Made by a program: the position numbers and the translations under genes. DNA of 64,000 bases, from the NCBI RefSeq assembly GCF_000333895.2, contig NZ_ANFM02000016.1, positions 186,001 through 250,000 of the forward strand, read 5' to 3'. Below are positions 1 through 7,807 of the stretch, piece after piece. The number at the start of each line of letters is the position of its first letter. The stretch's first letter is position 1. The notes beneath the pieces are model-generated. The model made no database searches. It worked only from the letters and a program-made list of their open reading frames with translations, and was not told the DNA's origin. This DNA is from Grimontia indica (GTDB lineage Bacteria; Pseudomonadota; Gammaproteobacteria; Enterobacterales; Vibrionaceae).

Positions 1-1236
1 ATGCTCTTCTCGGCTGGCGTAGGCATCGGCCTGATGTTCTACGGTGTGCTAGAGCCAATGAACCACACTCTAACACCTCCTTTGGGGTTAGAAGCGGGTT
101 CTGATGACGCACGAAGCATTGGTACTGCGGCTGCGATATTCCACTGGGGTTTCCATGCGTGGGCAATCTACGCCGTTGTCGGTCTGGCACTGGCATTCTT
201 CCACTACAACAAAGATCTCCCGCTAACGTTGCGTTCAGCGTTTTATCCGCTGCTTGGCGATCGTGTTTGGGGTCTGTGGGGACACATCATCGATATCATG
301 GCGGTATTGGCGACCTTGTTCGGTTTGGCAACGTCCCTCGGTATCGGCGCAAACCAGATTGCTGCAGGCCTTAACTACCTGTTCGGTATCGATTCAGGCA
401 TTGAAACCAAGTCCATCCTGATTCTGGCCATCACCATTGCTGCTCTCGTATCGGTATATCGTGGTATGGATGGCGGCGTGAAGCGCTTAAGTGAAATCAA
501 TATGGTGATGGCAGCCATGCTGATGGTATTCGTGATGGTGGTGGGTCCAACGGCACTTATCTTCTCGGGCATTGTCAGCAACACGGTTGATTACCTCAGC
601 TGGTTGCCTGCGTTGTCTAACTGGGTGGGCCGTGAAGATTCTGGCTTCTACCACGGTTGGACGACTTTCTACTGGGCGTGGTGGGTATCCTGGTCACCAT
701 TCGTTGGTATGTTCATCGCGCGTGTATCACGCGGCCGTACCGTTCGTGAGTTCATTTTGGCTGTGCTGATTGCGCCAACTATCGTATGTATTGTCTGGAT
801 GACCACTTTTGGTACAACCGCGCTGGACCAAATGGATGGCGGTTACATGGGTGTGGTTAACCTGATTACCAATGGTAACTGGCAGCCTGAGCTTTCTATC
901 TACAAGATGTTTGAAGCTTTACCGTTCACTGCAGTGATCAGCTTCTTCGGCATGGTGCTGACCATCATCTTCTTCGTGACTTCGTCAGATTCCGGTTCAC
1001 TGGTTATCGATACGATTACAGCGGGTGGCAAGATTGATGCGCCGGTTTCGCAGCGTATCTTCTGGTGTACCATCGAAGGTCTGGCGGCAATTGCTCTTCT
1101 GATGGGCGGCGGCTTGGGTGCACTTCAGGCGGCAACTATCTCTACAGGTCTGCCATTTGCGGTATTCCTGCTGGTGATGTGTGTGAGTCTTTACATGGGT
1201 CTTTCGCGAGAGCTGCGTAGAAAGCAGTTCGCGTAA
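1..1236 (+). CDS. BCCT family osmolyte/choline-type transporter, 5' end outside window
   Basis: A sodium- or proton-coupled inner-membrane symporter for quaternary ammonium compounds such as betaine, choline or carnitine; the substrate cannot be told from sequence. The visible 411 residues hold many hydrophobic segments and the BCCT signature region, including WWVSWSPFVGMFIARVSRG about residues 226-244 and the early LFSAGVGIGLMFYG stretch. Full BCCT proteins are normally 500 residues or more and this stretch lies well inside the family alignment. The ATG at position 1 is therefore probably an internal Met and the true start lies to the left. A strong hairpin with a T-run follows the stop. Confidence 0.9.
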   Translation: MLFSAGVGIGLMFYGVLEPMNHTLTPPLGLEAGSDDARSIGTAAAIFHWGFHAWAIYAVVGLALAFFHYNKDLPLTLRSAFYPLLGDRVWGLWGHIIDIMAVLATLFGLATSLGIGANQIAAGLNYLFGIDSGIETKSILILAITIAALVSVYRGMDGGVKRLSEINMVMAAMLMVFVMVVGPTALIFSGIVSNTVDYLSWLPALSNWVGREDSGFYHGWTTFYWAWWVSWSPFVGMFIARVSRGRTVREFILAVLIAPTIVCIVWMTTFGTTALDQMDGGYMGVVNLITNGNWQPELSIYKMFEALPFTAVISFFGMVLTIIFFVTSSDSGSLVIDTITAGGKIDAPVSQRIFWCTIEGLAAIALLMGGGLGALQAATISTGLPFAVFLLVMCVSLYMGLSRELRRKQFA

Positions 1237-1250
1237 AATCGATAAATGAA

Positions 1251-1282
1251 AAAGAAACCCGCCTGATAGCGGGTTTCTTTTT
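1251..1282 (+). terminator. Rho-independent terminator after the BCCT gene
   Basis: The arms AAAGAAACCCGC and GCGGGTTTCTTT pair perfectly around CTGATA and run into a T-tract. The A-rich left flank means it could also stop transcription from the leftward siderophore operon. Confidence 0.9.
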
Positions 1283-1292
1283 ATATCTACTC

Positions 1293-1310
1293 TAAGGTTG
1301 CTCGACCCTA
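1293..1310. repeat. Degenerate copy of the TAGGGTC short palindrome
   Basis: TAAGGTTGCTCGACCCTA resembles the 18-bp palindrome seen intact at 3961-3978. Its last three bases form the TAG stop of the ATPase gene on the minus strand. Confidence 0.45.
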
Positions 1311-2063
1311 GTAATACAAACACATTCGCTTGCCATTTGCCTCAACGATGGTAAATGGCGTGTCGTAGATGTTTTCCAAAACCGCTTCTTGAATCACTTC
1401 ATCAACCACAGCATTGGTGGCGATTTTGCCTTGCTTCATCGCGATAATGTGGTCAGCATAACAGGCAGCGAAGTTGATATCGTGGATGACGATAACCACG
1501 GCCTTCCCCATTTCGTGCGCCAAACGTTGAATGGTTCGCATGATGCTCAATGAATGGCGGATATCAAGGTTATTCAAAGGCTCATCAAGGAACACATAGT
1601 CTGTGTCCTGCGCGATCACCATGGCAATAAACGCCAGCTGCCGTTGACCTCCACTTAGCTCATCGAGATAACGGTTTTCCAAAGACTTCAAATCCAGATA
1701 ATCAATGGCTTTATCGATGACTTTATTGTCTTCGGTGGTCAGGTTTCCCTTTGAGTAAGGAAAGCGCCCGAACGAGACTAGCTCGCGCACGGTAAAGCGC
1801 ATGGTGATTGAATTCGCCTGACGAAGCACGGCAAGACGTTTTGCCAGCTCACCGGTATCCCATTCGGCGATGGCTTTGCCATCTATCACTACATGACCAC
1901 CATCGGGAGTAACGAGGCGGCTTGCCATAGAAAGCAGGGTACTTTTTCCCGCGCCATTTGGACCTATGATGGCGGTCACTTTACCCTTCTCGAATTCGCC
2001 GCAGGCTTCATCTACGACGCGTTGTTTACCAAAAGCTTTGGTCAGGTTTTTTAAGGTGATCAT
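1308..2063 (-). CDS. Siderophore ABC transporter, ATP-binding protein
   Basis: The cytoplasmic ATPase that powers ferric-siderophore import through the two permeases encoded just upstream. It shows Walker A GPNGAGKST about residues 34-42, the signature LSGGQRQ, and Walker B YVFLDEP followed by the switch histidine in VIHDINFA. The FepC/FatE/VctC type of iron ABC ATPase is about 250 residues, matching this 251-aa protein. I chose the ATG at 2063: it lies one base after the TAA of the permease gene, which suggests translational coupling, whereas the extended frame would need a TTG. It is the last gene of a four-gene leftward operon under a Fur box. Confidence 0.9.
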   Translation of the reverse strand: MITLKNLTKAFGKQRVVDEACGEFEKGKVTAIIGPNGAGKSTLLSMASRLVTPDGGHVVIDGKAIAEWDTGELAKRLAVLRQANSITMRFTVRELVSFGRFPYSKGNLTTEDNKVIDKAIDYLDLKSLENRYLDELSGGQRQLAFIAMVIAQDTDYVFLDEPLNNLDIRHSLSIMRTIQRLAHEMGKAVVIVIHDINFAACYADHIIAMKQGKIATNAVVDEVIQEAVLENIYDTPFTIVEANGKRMCLYY

Positions 2064-2064
2064 G

Positions 2065-3015
2065 TTAAACAACTCGGTTCTTCAGCAGCATCCAGAGGAA
2101 GTAGAGTCCTCCGGCGAAATTCACGACAACACTTAGCGTGGTATCAAACTTAAACAGGTTTTCTACCACCCATTGGCCGACCAACAAGGTGCAAATGGAC
2201 ATCAATGAACAGCCCACCAGTAAAACGCGGTGCTCATAGGAGCGGAACAGTTCTCGGGTCAGGTTCGTGACCAAAAGGCCAAAGAACATGACAGGGCCAA
2301 TCAATGCGGTCGACATGGCGATGAGGATGGCGGAGAGAATGAGCGCTTTACGTGTGGTTTTCTGCACATCAACACCCAGACTGATGGCGTTGTCCTTATC
2401 CAGCCAAAACACATCTAATGTCCGGTGCATGCGGTAGAGCAGGAAGCTGGCGGCCAGCAAGAGTGGCAGGCACAAATACACCAGCTCAATCTTGATGTTG
2501 TTAAAGCTCGCAAACATCTTGCTTTGCACCACCAGAAACTCGTTCGGGTCCATCAGCATGGTGAAAAACGAGGCGCTGCTTGAAAATACCTGCCCGAGGA
2601 TCAGGCCAATCAAGAGCAACACAATCAGGTTGCGGCCTTCCTTGCCAAAGTAGAAGCCAAACAACAGCAACGAGAACCCCACCATCACGGACACAGCAAT
2701 CGCGAAGTTAATGTAGGTGTTGATCAGGAAAAAGCTGAAGCCACCAAACACAGCAACCAGCAGTGTCTGTGTCAGCACATACAGGGAATCAAACCCCATA
2801 ATGCTTGGTGTGAGAATGCGGTTGTGGGTGATGGTTTGGAATACCAACGACGACTGAGCAACCGCGATACCTGCCAGCACCATTGCGAGCACTTTCGGGA
2901 CACGACGAGACAGGAAATACCCATAGTTCGTGGCCGTGAGTCCAATGCAGATAAACAGAGCGGCAAAGACAAGGGCCGTAATAGCCATTGCCCACATTTT
3001 CTTGGTATCAGACAT
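2065..3015 (-). CDS. Siderophore ABC transporter permease 2 (FecCD family)
   Basis: An inner-membrane permease subunit of 316 residues, a FecCD/BtuC-fold protein with eight to ten hydrophobic segments, resembling FatC/VctG/CeuC. It forms a heterodimer with the product of the preceding gene. The frame is open further upstream, but the ATG at 3015 (MSDTKKMW) lies within an 8-base overlap with the end of the preceding permease and follows an AAGGG sequence, so it is preferred. The family motif around GPVMFFGLLVTNLTRELFRS near residue 265 is present; this loop contacts the ATPase. Confidence 0.88.
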   Translation of the reverse strand: MSDTKKMWAMAITALVFAALFICIGLTATNYGYFLSRRVPKVLAMVLAGIAVAQSSLVFQTITHNRILTPSIMGFDSLYVLTQTLLVAVFGGFSFFLINTYINFAIAVSVMVGFSLLLFGFYFGKEGRNLIVLLLIGLILGQVFSSSASFFTMLMDPNEFLVVQSKMFASFNNIKIELVYLCLPLLLAASFLLYRMHRTLDVFWLDKDNAISLGVDVQKTTRKALILSAILIAMSTALIGPVMFFGLLVTNLTRELFRSYEHRVLLVGCSLMSICTLLVGQWVVENLFKFDTTLSVVVNFAGGLYFLWMLLKNRVV

Positions 3016-3943
3016 TTTTTGGCCCTTTGGTAATGAGATAGATAAAGGCCAATCCACCCAAAATACTCACCAGCATAGAAACCGGAATTTCGTACGGGAA
3101 GATGATTAAGCGGCTGACAATGTCGCAGGCAAGTACTAGAAGCGCGCCGACAATCGCCACGCGGGAAATGTTCTTGCGAAGGTTGTCGCCATAGAAAATG
3201 CTGACAAGGTTAGGCACAAGCAAACCTATAAAGGGTAGGGCGCCCACAATCATCACGACACTCGCCGAAAGAATGGAGACCAGCATCACGCCAATCACTA
3301 ACACCTGTCGGTAACTCAGGCCAAGACCAACCGCAAAATCACGTCCCATGCCGACAGCGGAAATCCGGGCGGCGTAGGCATAAGTGAAGGCTGCAATCGG
3401 CAGGGCGATATAGAGAAGCTCATAATCACCTTTCAAAATGCTGGCAAAGTTGGCGACTGTCCAACTGCTTAGCATTTGCAGGGCATCATACTTGTAGGCG
3501 AGGAACGTGGCGCATGAGCTGATGATACTGCCGTAGATAATACCAATTAGCGGTACAAATACAGCGTTACGGAATTGGATGCGTTGGATAAGGGTAACAA
3601 ACAACAAGGTGCCAAAAATGGAAACGGAAAAAATCAGCCAGAGTTGATTACCATTGCCGAAAAACACAAGGCTAAGCATATAGCCGAGCATGGCACATTC
3701 AATGGTGCCTGTAGTGGAAGGCGCAGCAAACCGGTTTTGGCTGATTTGCTGCATCACCAGACCTGCAATGCTCAAGCCTGCACCGGCGAGCACGATGGAC
3801 AGCAAACGGGGAAGGCGGCTGGTGAAGAGAAGTTCGAGCGCTTGGCTATCTCCTGCCAACAAAAGGGCAGGAGACAACTCGCTGACACCGACAAATAGGG
3901 ATGCCAGACTCAGCAAGCCCAGAAGAAACAATAGCTTTAACAA
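3008..3943 (-). CDS. Siderophore ABC transporter permease 1 (FecCD family)
   Basis: An inner-membrane FecCD-family permease of 311 residues, comparable to FatD/VctD/CeuB, forming the iron-siderophore channel with the next gene product. Family features are the SRLPRLLSIVLAGAGLSIAG stretch near residues 42-61 and the GALPFIGLLVPNLVS loop near residue 243. The start is a TTG preceded by GAGG with suitable spacing; no ATG fits better. It overlaps the next permease gene by 8 bases. Between it and the binding-protein gene lies a perfect 18-bp palindrome that could reduce read-through from the first gene. Confidence 0.87.
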   Translation of the reverse strand: MLKLLFLLGLLSLASLFVGVSELSPALLLAGDSQALELLFTSRLPRLLSIVLAGAGLSIAGLVMQQISQNRFAAPSTTGTIECAMLGYMLSLVFFGNGNQLWLIFSVSIFGTLLFVTLIQRIQFRNAVFVPLIGIIYGSIISSCATFLAYKYDALQMLSSWTVANFASILKGDYELLYIALPIAAFTYAYAARISAVGMGRDFAVGLGLSYRQVLVIGVMLVSILSASVVMIVGALPFIGLLVPNLVSIFYGDNLRKNISRVAIVGALLVLACDIVSRLIIFPYEIPVSMLVSILGGLAFIYLITKGPKNV

Positions 3944-3960
3944 GGTATACCTCAGTTTCT

Positions 3961-3978
3961 TAGGGTCAACAGACCCTA
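3961..3978. repeat. Perfect short palindrome TAGGGTCAACAGACCCTA
   Basis: Seven-base arms TAGGGTC/GACCCTA around AACA. It sits in the 45-base gap between the binding-protein and permease genes of the siderophore operon. Near-copies lie at 24431-24448 and 59262-59279 and a degraded one at 1293-1310. There is no T-tract, so it may act as an mRNA-stabilising or attenuating hairpin rather than a terminator. Confidence 0.7.
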
Positions 3979-3988
3979 GGGCTGTCGC

Positions 3989-4900
3989 TTATAGATCAAC
4001 GCTGTTTTTGATGTCAGAAATCATTTGCTCGGTCGCAGTGATGCCTGACATAGACAGGTACCAAGCATTCAAGTCGAGATAGGTCATCTTGTTGTTCTGG
4101 TATGCCTGTGTCGCTTTGATCAGGTCGTTATCAAACTGCTCGCGGGTTTCGCTTTCAGCAGGATTGATCAGAGTGTCACGGTCAATGACCAGAAGGGTTT
4201 TAGGGTCAGACTCGCGAATAAATTCAAACGAGATCATATCGCCGTGGTTTGACGCTTTGATGCCTTTTACAGACTCGTTAAAACCAAAATCTGTGTAGAT
4301 AGCAGAAAAGCGAGAATCAGCACCGAACGAAGAGAGCTTGCCACCAGCACTCATGATGGTGAGGGCATCGACACCATTTGTCTGGTTGTAACTGTTAATG
4401 GCTTTGAACTCTTTATCCATGGCTGCGATTTTTTCTTCAACCAGCTCTTCTTTGCCAAACACTTTACCCAAGTTGCGCCATTGCTCTTGAGTCGCGTTCC
4501 AATAACCTTTTGAACTGTCTGCGGCAAATACAACGGTGGGCGCAATTTTTGATAGCTCGTCGAAGCTTGGTGAACTGCGTGGGCCGACAATGATGATGTC
4601 TGGGTTCTGGTTGTAGATTTCCTCGAAGTTTGGCTCAAACAGGCTACCCACGTTGGCATACTTGTCGTCTTTGTATTTTTCTAGGTAAGCAGGAACCTGT
4701 GGAAGGGTTTTGGATACCGCAACAGGGTCAATACCCAGTGCATTGATTGCATCTAGCGATCCCAGACCAATGACAACTACGCGCTCTGGTACGCCTTGAA
4801 TTTCAGTTTTTCCCATACGGTGTTCAATAACAACCGATTCTGTAGCCATTGCTGAGGTGGTCACAAGAGAAAGCAATGCAGCCTGGAATAAGGTTTTCAT
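3989..4900 (-). CDS. Periplasmic siderophore-binding protein of the ABC transporter
   Basis: Captures the ferric siderophore in the periplasm and delivers it to the two permeases. It has 303 residues with a cleavable signal peptide (TSAMATES near residues 15-22) and no lipobox, so it is probably soluble. The class III (FhuD/BtuF) fold is suggested by RVVVIGLGSLDAINALGIDP near residue 40 and PDIIIVGPR near 100. It resembles VctP/FatB/CeuE proteins, which bind catecholate or mixed siderophores; the actual ligand is not known. The ATG follows GGAGCAATAA. It is the first gene of the leftward operon, and a Fur box lies 22 bases upstream. Confidence 0.88.
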   Translation of the reverse strand: MKTLFQAALLSLVTTSAMATESVVIEHRMGKTEIQGVPERVVVIGLGSLDAINALGIDPVAVSKTLPQVPAYLEKYKDDKYANVGSLFEPNFEEIYNQNPDIIIVGPRSSPSFDELSKIAPTVVFAADSSKGYWNATQEQWRNLGKVFGKEELVEEKIAAMDKEFKAINSYNQTNGVDALTIMSAGGKLSSFGADSRFSAIYTDFGFNESVKGIKASNHGDMISFEFIRESDPKTLLVIDRDTLINPAESETREQFDNDLIKATQAYQNNKMTYLDLNAWYLSMSGITATEQMISDIKNSVDL

Positions 4901-4921
4901 TTATTGCTCCTTTTCATAAAT

Positions 4922-4940
4922 GAAAATGGTTATCAAAATC
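4922..4940 (-). promoter_or_regulatory. Fur box upstream of siderophore uptake operon
   Basis: On the minus strand the 19-mer GATTTTGATAACCATTTTC matches 15 of 19 positions of the classical Fur consensus GATAATGATAATCATTATC. It lies just upstream of the binding-protein gene, so iron-dependent repression of the operon is likely. Confidence 0.75.
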
Positions 4941-5363
4941 GTTCGCAATATACATTTGAGTTCATTCTGATTCAACTGGATATATTGAAAAGGCGCGATT
5001 TCAGGATTCAAAGCATTGAAAGTTGCGAGGGTTGCGGTTTTTTGGAGGCATTGAGTAATGACGAACTGAGGCTCTCTGAAGGTTGAGTTTGAAGAGTTTC
5101 ATTAAAGTTTGTGACTTTTTATGGCTGAGAAATACGCCTCAAAAATGACAATCACTACGTAAATAAAGTGTGGAACAACATTTCTGTGTAGTGAGTTCAC
5201 CTACAAAGGAAAAGCTTTTGGTAGTTTAAACCCGCGTTTAAAAAGCAATACCCAAGCTACCTGTAGTTGGCCTCGGTATCTCTGAGTTTCAGGTTGTTTG
5301 GGTATAGTCATGGCTGTACAACAAAAATTCGAATAAGCCTAAGAGAAGTAAGGATATACTCGA
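4941..5363. other. Intergenic region between siderophore operon and DUF805 gene
   Basis: No convincing gene; a 60-codon frame starting at 4904 runs across the Fur box and has no family features. The region holds a small palindrome TTTAAAC-CCGC-GTTTAAA (5225-5242) and the 58-bp inverted repeat described separately. Confidence 0.6.
5248..5305. repeat. Inverted repeat of the ATACCCAA/TTGGGTAT family
   Basis: ATACCCAAGCTACCTG (5248-5263) pairs with CAGGTTGTTTGGGTAT (5290-5305) at 14 of 16 positions. A closely related and more perfect copy is at 40412-40463, with part-copies elsewhere in the window. Confidence 0.65.
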
Positions 5364-5747
5364 ATGAAATGGCTGTTTGCCGCGTTTTGGAATTACGCGA
5401 AGTTTTCAGGCAGGGCTAGACGACGAGAGTTTTGGGGATTCTTCCTCATTCAAAATATAGTGTTGGCTCTCTGCGTCGGGATTGATGTTGCTGAGGTTGG
5501 GGTGCATGCGTTCCAGCTAACGGACTTTTACGCTGCACCACTTTGGTTTGCTATTACCCTGATCCCCTTGATTACTGTGACGGTTAGACGCCTTCACGAC
5601 ATCAACAAGTCAGGTTGGTGGTGGTTGGTTGTTGTCGTGCCTGTTGTGGGTCCTTTGGTGTTTCTGGTGTTTACCTTGTTACGTGGCACCAAAGGAAGCA
5701 ACCGTTATGGTTGCGACCCTATCGGTATATTTAGTAGCGGAATCTAA
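5364..5747 (+). CDS. DUF805 family inner-membrane protein
   Basis: A 127-aa membrane protein of the DUF805 (YhaH-like) family. The family pattern is clear: an N-terminal FSGRARRREFWGF motif (about residues 14-26), then hydrophobic helices, then VRRLHDINKSGWWWL near residue 75. Molecular function is unknown for the family. The ATG follows AAGGA with about ten bases of spacing. It stands alone between the siderophore operon and a convergent oxidoreductase gene, and ends at a strong terminator hairpin. Confidence 0.85.
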   Translation: MKWLFAAFWNYAKFSGRARRREFWGFFLIQNIVLALCVGIDVAEVGVHAFQLTDFYAAPLWFAITLIPLITVTVRRLHDINKSGWWWLVVVVPVVGPLVFLVFTLLRGTKGSNRYGCDPIGIFSSGI

Positions 5748-5750
5748 CCG

Positions 5751-5780
5751 AATCCCTTCAGGAAAACTGAAGGGATTTTG
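5751..5780 (+). terminator. Terminator after DUF805 gene
   Basis: AATCCCTTCAG and CTGAAGGGATT flank GAAAA, followed by TTTTG. It overlaps the 3' end of the convergent amine-oxidase gene. Confidence 0.8.
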
Positions 5781-6864
5781 TCATTAGTGCTTCAACTGCC
5801 TTGTTGGCAGAGTCTAAAGCGCCTTCCAGATACCCGCCATAAGCGCGGGAGGCTTCGGTTCCAGCAAAGAAAATGTTTGGGTGATTCTCATCTTGTTGGG
5901 TAAAGCCATACAAACCATGCATCACAGCCATGTCATCGTTCGTGGCCGTGTACTTTTCCTGAAACCAATCCACATACTGAATTGAAATCGGGTTTGCCGC
6001 ATCTGGCCCAAACAACCTGACAAGTTGCTGTTGAATGAGTTTTTTCAATGTCTCATCGCCTGCGGTTTTCCGCGCTGCGGCGTTAATGCCCATAAAGCCC
6101 ATGATTGCGCCATATACGGGCTGACCATTTAACTCCGGCGAAGCATCATGGATTTCTACTAAAGGCCCTACATTGCTTGAAGCTGAACCCGAAAACCCAT
6201 TGTCGCGCCAGAAAGGTTTGTCATAGATAAATACGGCTTTAGCATGCGCTGCCATCCAGGTTTCTGTGCCGTCAAAAGTATTCATCAGAGCAGGGCTCAA
6301 TGACGGATTAAAACTCACTGTGCGTGCAATCAATCTCAGTGGCATCGCAAAAATAATGTTTTGTGTTTGCAGCGTTCTGGTCTCACCCGACCTCTCATAG
6401 CTCAGGGTGTAAGTGCCATTGTTCAGTGAAACTTCTGTCAGCTTGCTGCTTGCAATCCGTTTTTCCGCTGGAAGCTTTTCCAGTAAGCCTTCGACCATTG
6501 CTTGCATTCCGCCTTCAAGGCGATAGGTGTCAGGCATAATGTCATAGCCGACATTGATCGCCTGTGGTGGCGCACCGCGGGCTTTTTCGACAAGATAGTG
6601 CCCGTCACCATGTTGCTTATAGCTGGGAATGTTGAGCGCTTCGGCTAATCCAGAAATTCGCGGGTTTATGTTCGGCCAGAACCAGGAGGGACCCAGATCG
6701 ACTGTGGCTGCCTGTGAGCCTGGTGATGCAGAAACGATACGCCCACCAAAGCGCTCGCGTGCTTCCAATAGTAGGTAATCCTGATGTTGCTGTTCGAGCA
6801 AATAGGCTGCATACAGCCCGCTTAAACCACCGCCTACTATCACGGTTTGAGGGTGCCTGTTCAT
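5758..6864 (-). CDS. FAD-dependent amine oxidase-family protein
   Basis: A 368-aa flavoprotein of the monoamine-oxidase/protoporphyrinogen-oxidase superfamily. It has the Rossmann dinucleotide motif IVGGGLSGLYAAYLL at residues 9-23, the LLEARERFGGRI segment that follows it in this family, and a C-terminal FAD-contact motif FFAGTEASRAYGGYLEGAL near residue 335. It is shorter than typical eukaryotic monoamine oxidases. The substrate is unknown. The ATG has a strong GGAGGT site. It lies 15 bases downstream of an SDR gene in the same orientation, so the two probably form an operon and may act in sequence on an amine or amino-acid-derived substrate (inference). Confidence 0.82.
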   Translation of the reverse strand: MNRHPQTVIVGGGLSGLYAAYLLEQQHQDYLLLEARERFGGRIVSASPGSQAATVDLGPSWFWPNINPRISGLAEALNIPSYKQHGDGHYLVEKARGAPPQAINVGYDIMPDTYRLEGGMQAMVEGLLEKLPAEKRIASSKLTEVSLNNGTYTLSYERSGETRTLQTQNIIFAMPLRLIARTVSFNPSLSPALMNTFDGTETWMAAHAKAVFIYDKPFWRDNGFSGSASSNVGPLVEIHDASPELNGQPVYGAIMGFMGINAAARKTAGDETLKKLIQQQLVRLFGPDAANPISIQYVDWFQEKYTATNDDMAVMHGLYGFTQQDENHPNIFFAGTEASRAYGGYLEGALDSANKAVEALMTKSLQFS

Positions 6865-6879
6865 CGTCTACCTCCCTGA

Positions 6880-7554
6880 TCAAAACACTTCGCTGTAGGG
6901 TCTAATATCTATTTCCTGCGTCCAGGCACTGGCAGACTGCTTGGTCAGGCTAAGATAAACACTCGCCGCATCAGCCGGCTGGATAGCGGTCTCGCGTCGA
7001 AGGGCAGGGAAACGCTCACGACTTTTGGGAGACCACAAAATACCATCAACGACAACATGGGAAACATGGATGCATTGTGGTTGGAATTCTCTGGCCAGAG
7101 ATTGAGTAAGTCCGCGCAGTGCGAATTTTGCAGATGAAAATGCGCTGAAGTTTTTACTTCCGCGGATACCTGCTGTTGCACCCGTGACCAGTAGTGTGCC
7201 ACCACCTTGTTTAATCATCATTGGAATGACAGCCTGGGCGATGTTGAAAACACTCATTACTGACGCTCGCCAAGTTTCCTCAAAGCGCGTCGCTGTCGTT
7301 GAGAAGAAGCGCTCGATAGTCAGCATGGCAGTATTGCAAATCACGACTTCTGGGGTGCCATAGAGTGCATCAATCTGTGCAAATGCACGGCTGATTTCAT
7401 TTGCATCTGTTGTGTCTGCAATGATCATCCCATTTGAACGGCTGATGGTGACTACTTGGAAACCATCGCTTTCGAAAGTGTTTTTAATCGCCTCACCCAG
7501 CCCCTCGCCGTAACCGGCGATCACTGCTAGGGGTTTTCCTTTTGATGTTGTCAT
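6880..7554 (-). CDS. Atypical short-chain dehydrogenase/reductase-like protein
   Basis: A 224-aa Rossmann protein of the SDR superfamily. The glycine-rich nucleotide motif is GYGEGLG at residues 14-20. Where classical SDRs have YxxxK, this protein has F139-S-S-A-K143, so the catalytic tyrosine is replaced by phenylalanine, and the usual catalytic serine position reads TGATAG. The surrounding SAKFALRGLTQSLAREF is otherwise typical. A subgroup of bacterial SDR-like proteins shares this FxxxK form, so it is probably not a sequencing error, but normal oxidoreductase activity is doubtful. The start at 7554 is preferred over an upstream TTG because GGAGAG precedes it at the right distance. It is first in an operon with the amine oxidase. 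Confidence 0.8.
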   Translation of the reverse strand: MTTSKGKPLAVIAGYGEGLGEAIKNTFESDGFQVVTISRSNGMIIADTTDANEISRAFAQIDALYGTPEVVICNTAMLTIERFFSTTATRFEETWRASVMSVFNIAQAVIPMMIKQGGGTLLVTGATAGIRGSKNFSAFSSAKFALRGLTQSLAREFQPQCIHVSHVVVDGILWSPKSRERFPALRRETAIQPADAASVYLSLTKQSASAWTQEIDIRPYSEVF

Positions 7555-7709
7555 TGCGCTCTCCATCAATACAGCTTTAACGTATTAGATGCTAACGTAA
7601 TGCTGGCGTTGAGCGAGGCAGTATTGGTAAGTCAGTGGCGTAGTATTTCTTGTGTGAGTGAGAAAATAGGCATTTTATCGGTGAGGAGAAATACGAACGG
7701 CTTTTAGAA

Positions 7710-7766
7710 TATCCCCCAATCCTCTTTAGGTGATGAAATTTATCACTTTTGATTGATTGGGGGATC
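7710..7766. repeat. Nested inverted repeat in the gap left of the HEAT-like gene
   Basis: TATCCCCCAATC (7710-7721) pairs with GATTGGGGGATC (7755-7766) at 11 of 12 positions, and an inner GTGAT/ATCAC pair lies between them. There is no clear T-tract. It sits between the SDR operon and the 3' end of the HEAT-like gene and may end the leftward transcript. Confidence 0.5.
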
Positions 7767-7807
7767 ACTGAGTTTATGTGTTTTTCAGACTATGTTGTGA
7801 AGCTTGT

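Noticed and set aside
4904-5086. 60-aa plus-strand frame upstream of the DUF805 gene
   Set aside because: It spans the Fur box and promoter of the siderophore operon and shows no organised features.
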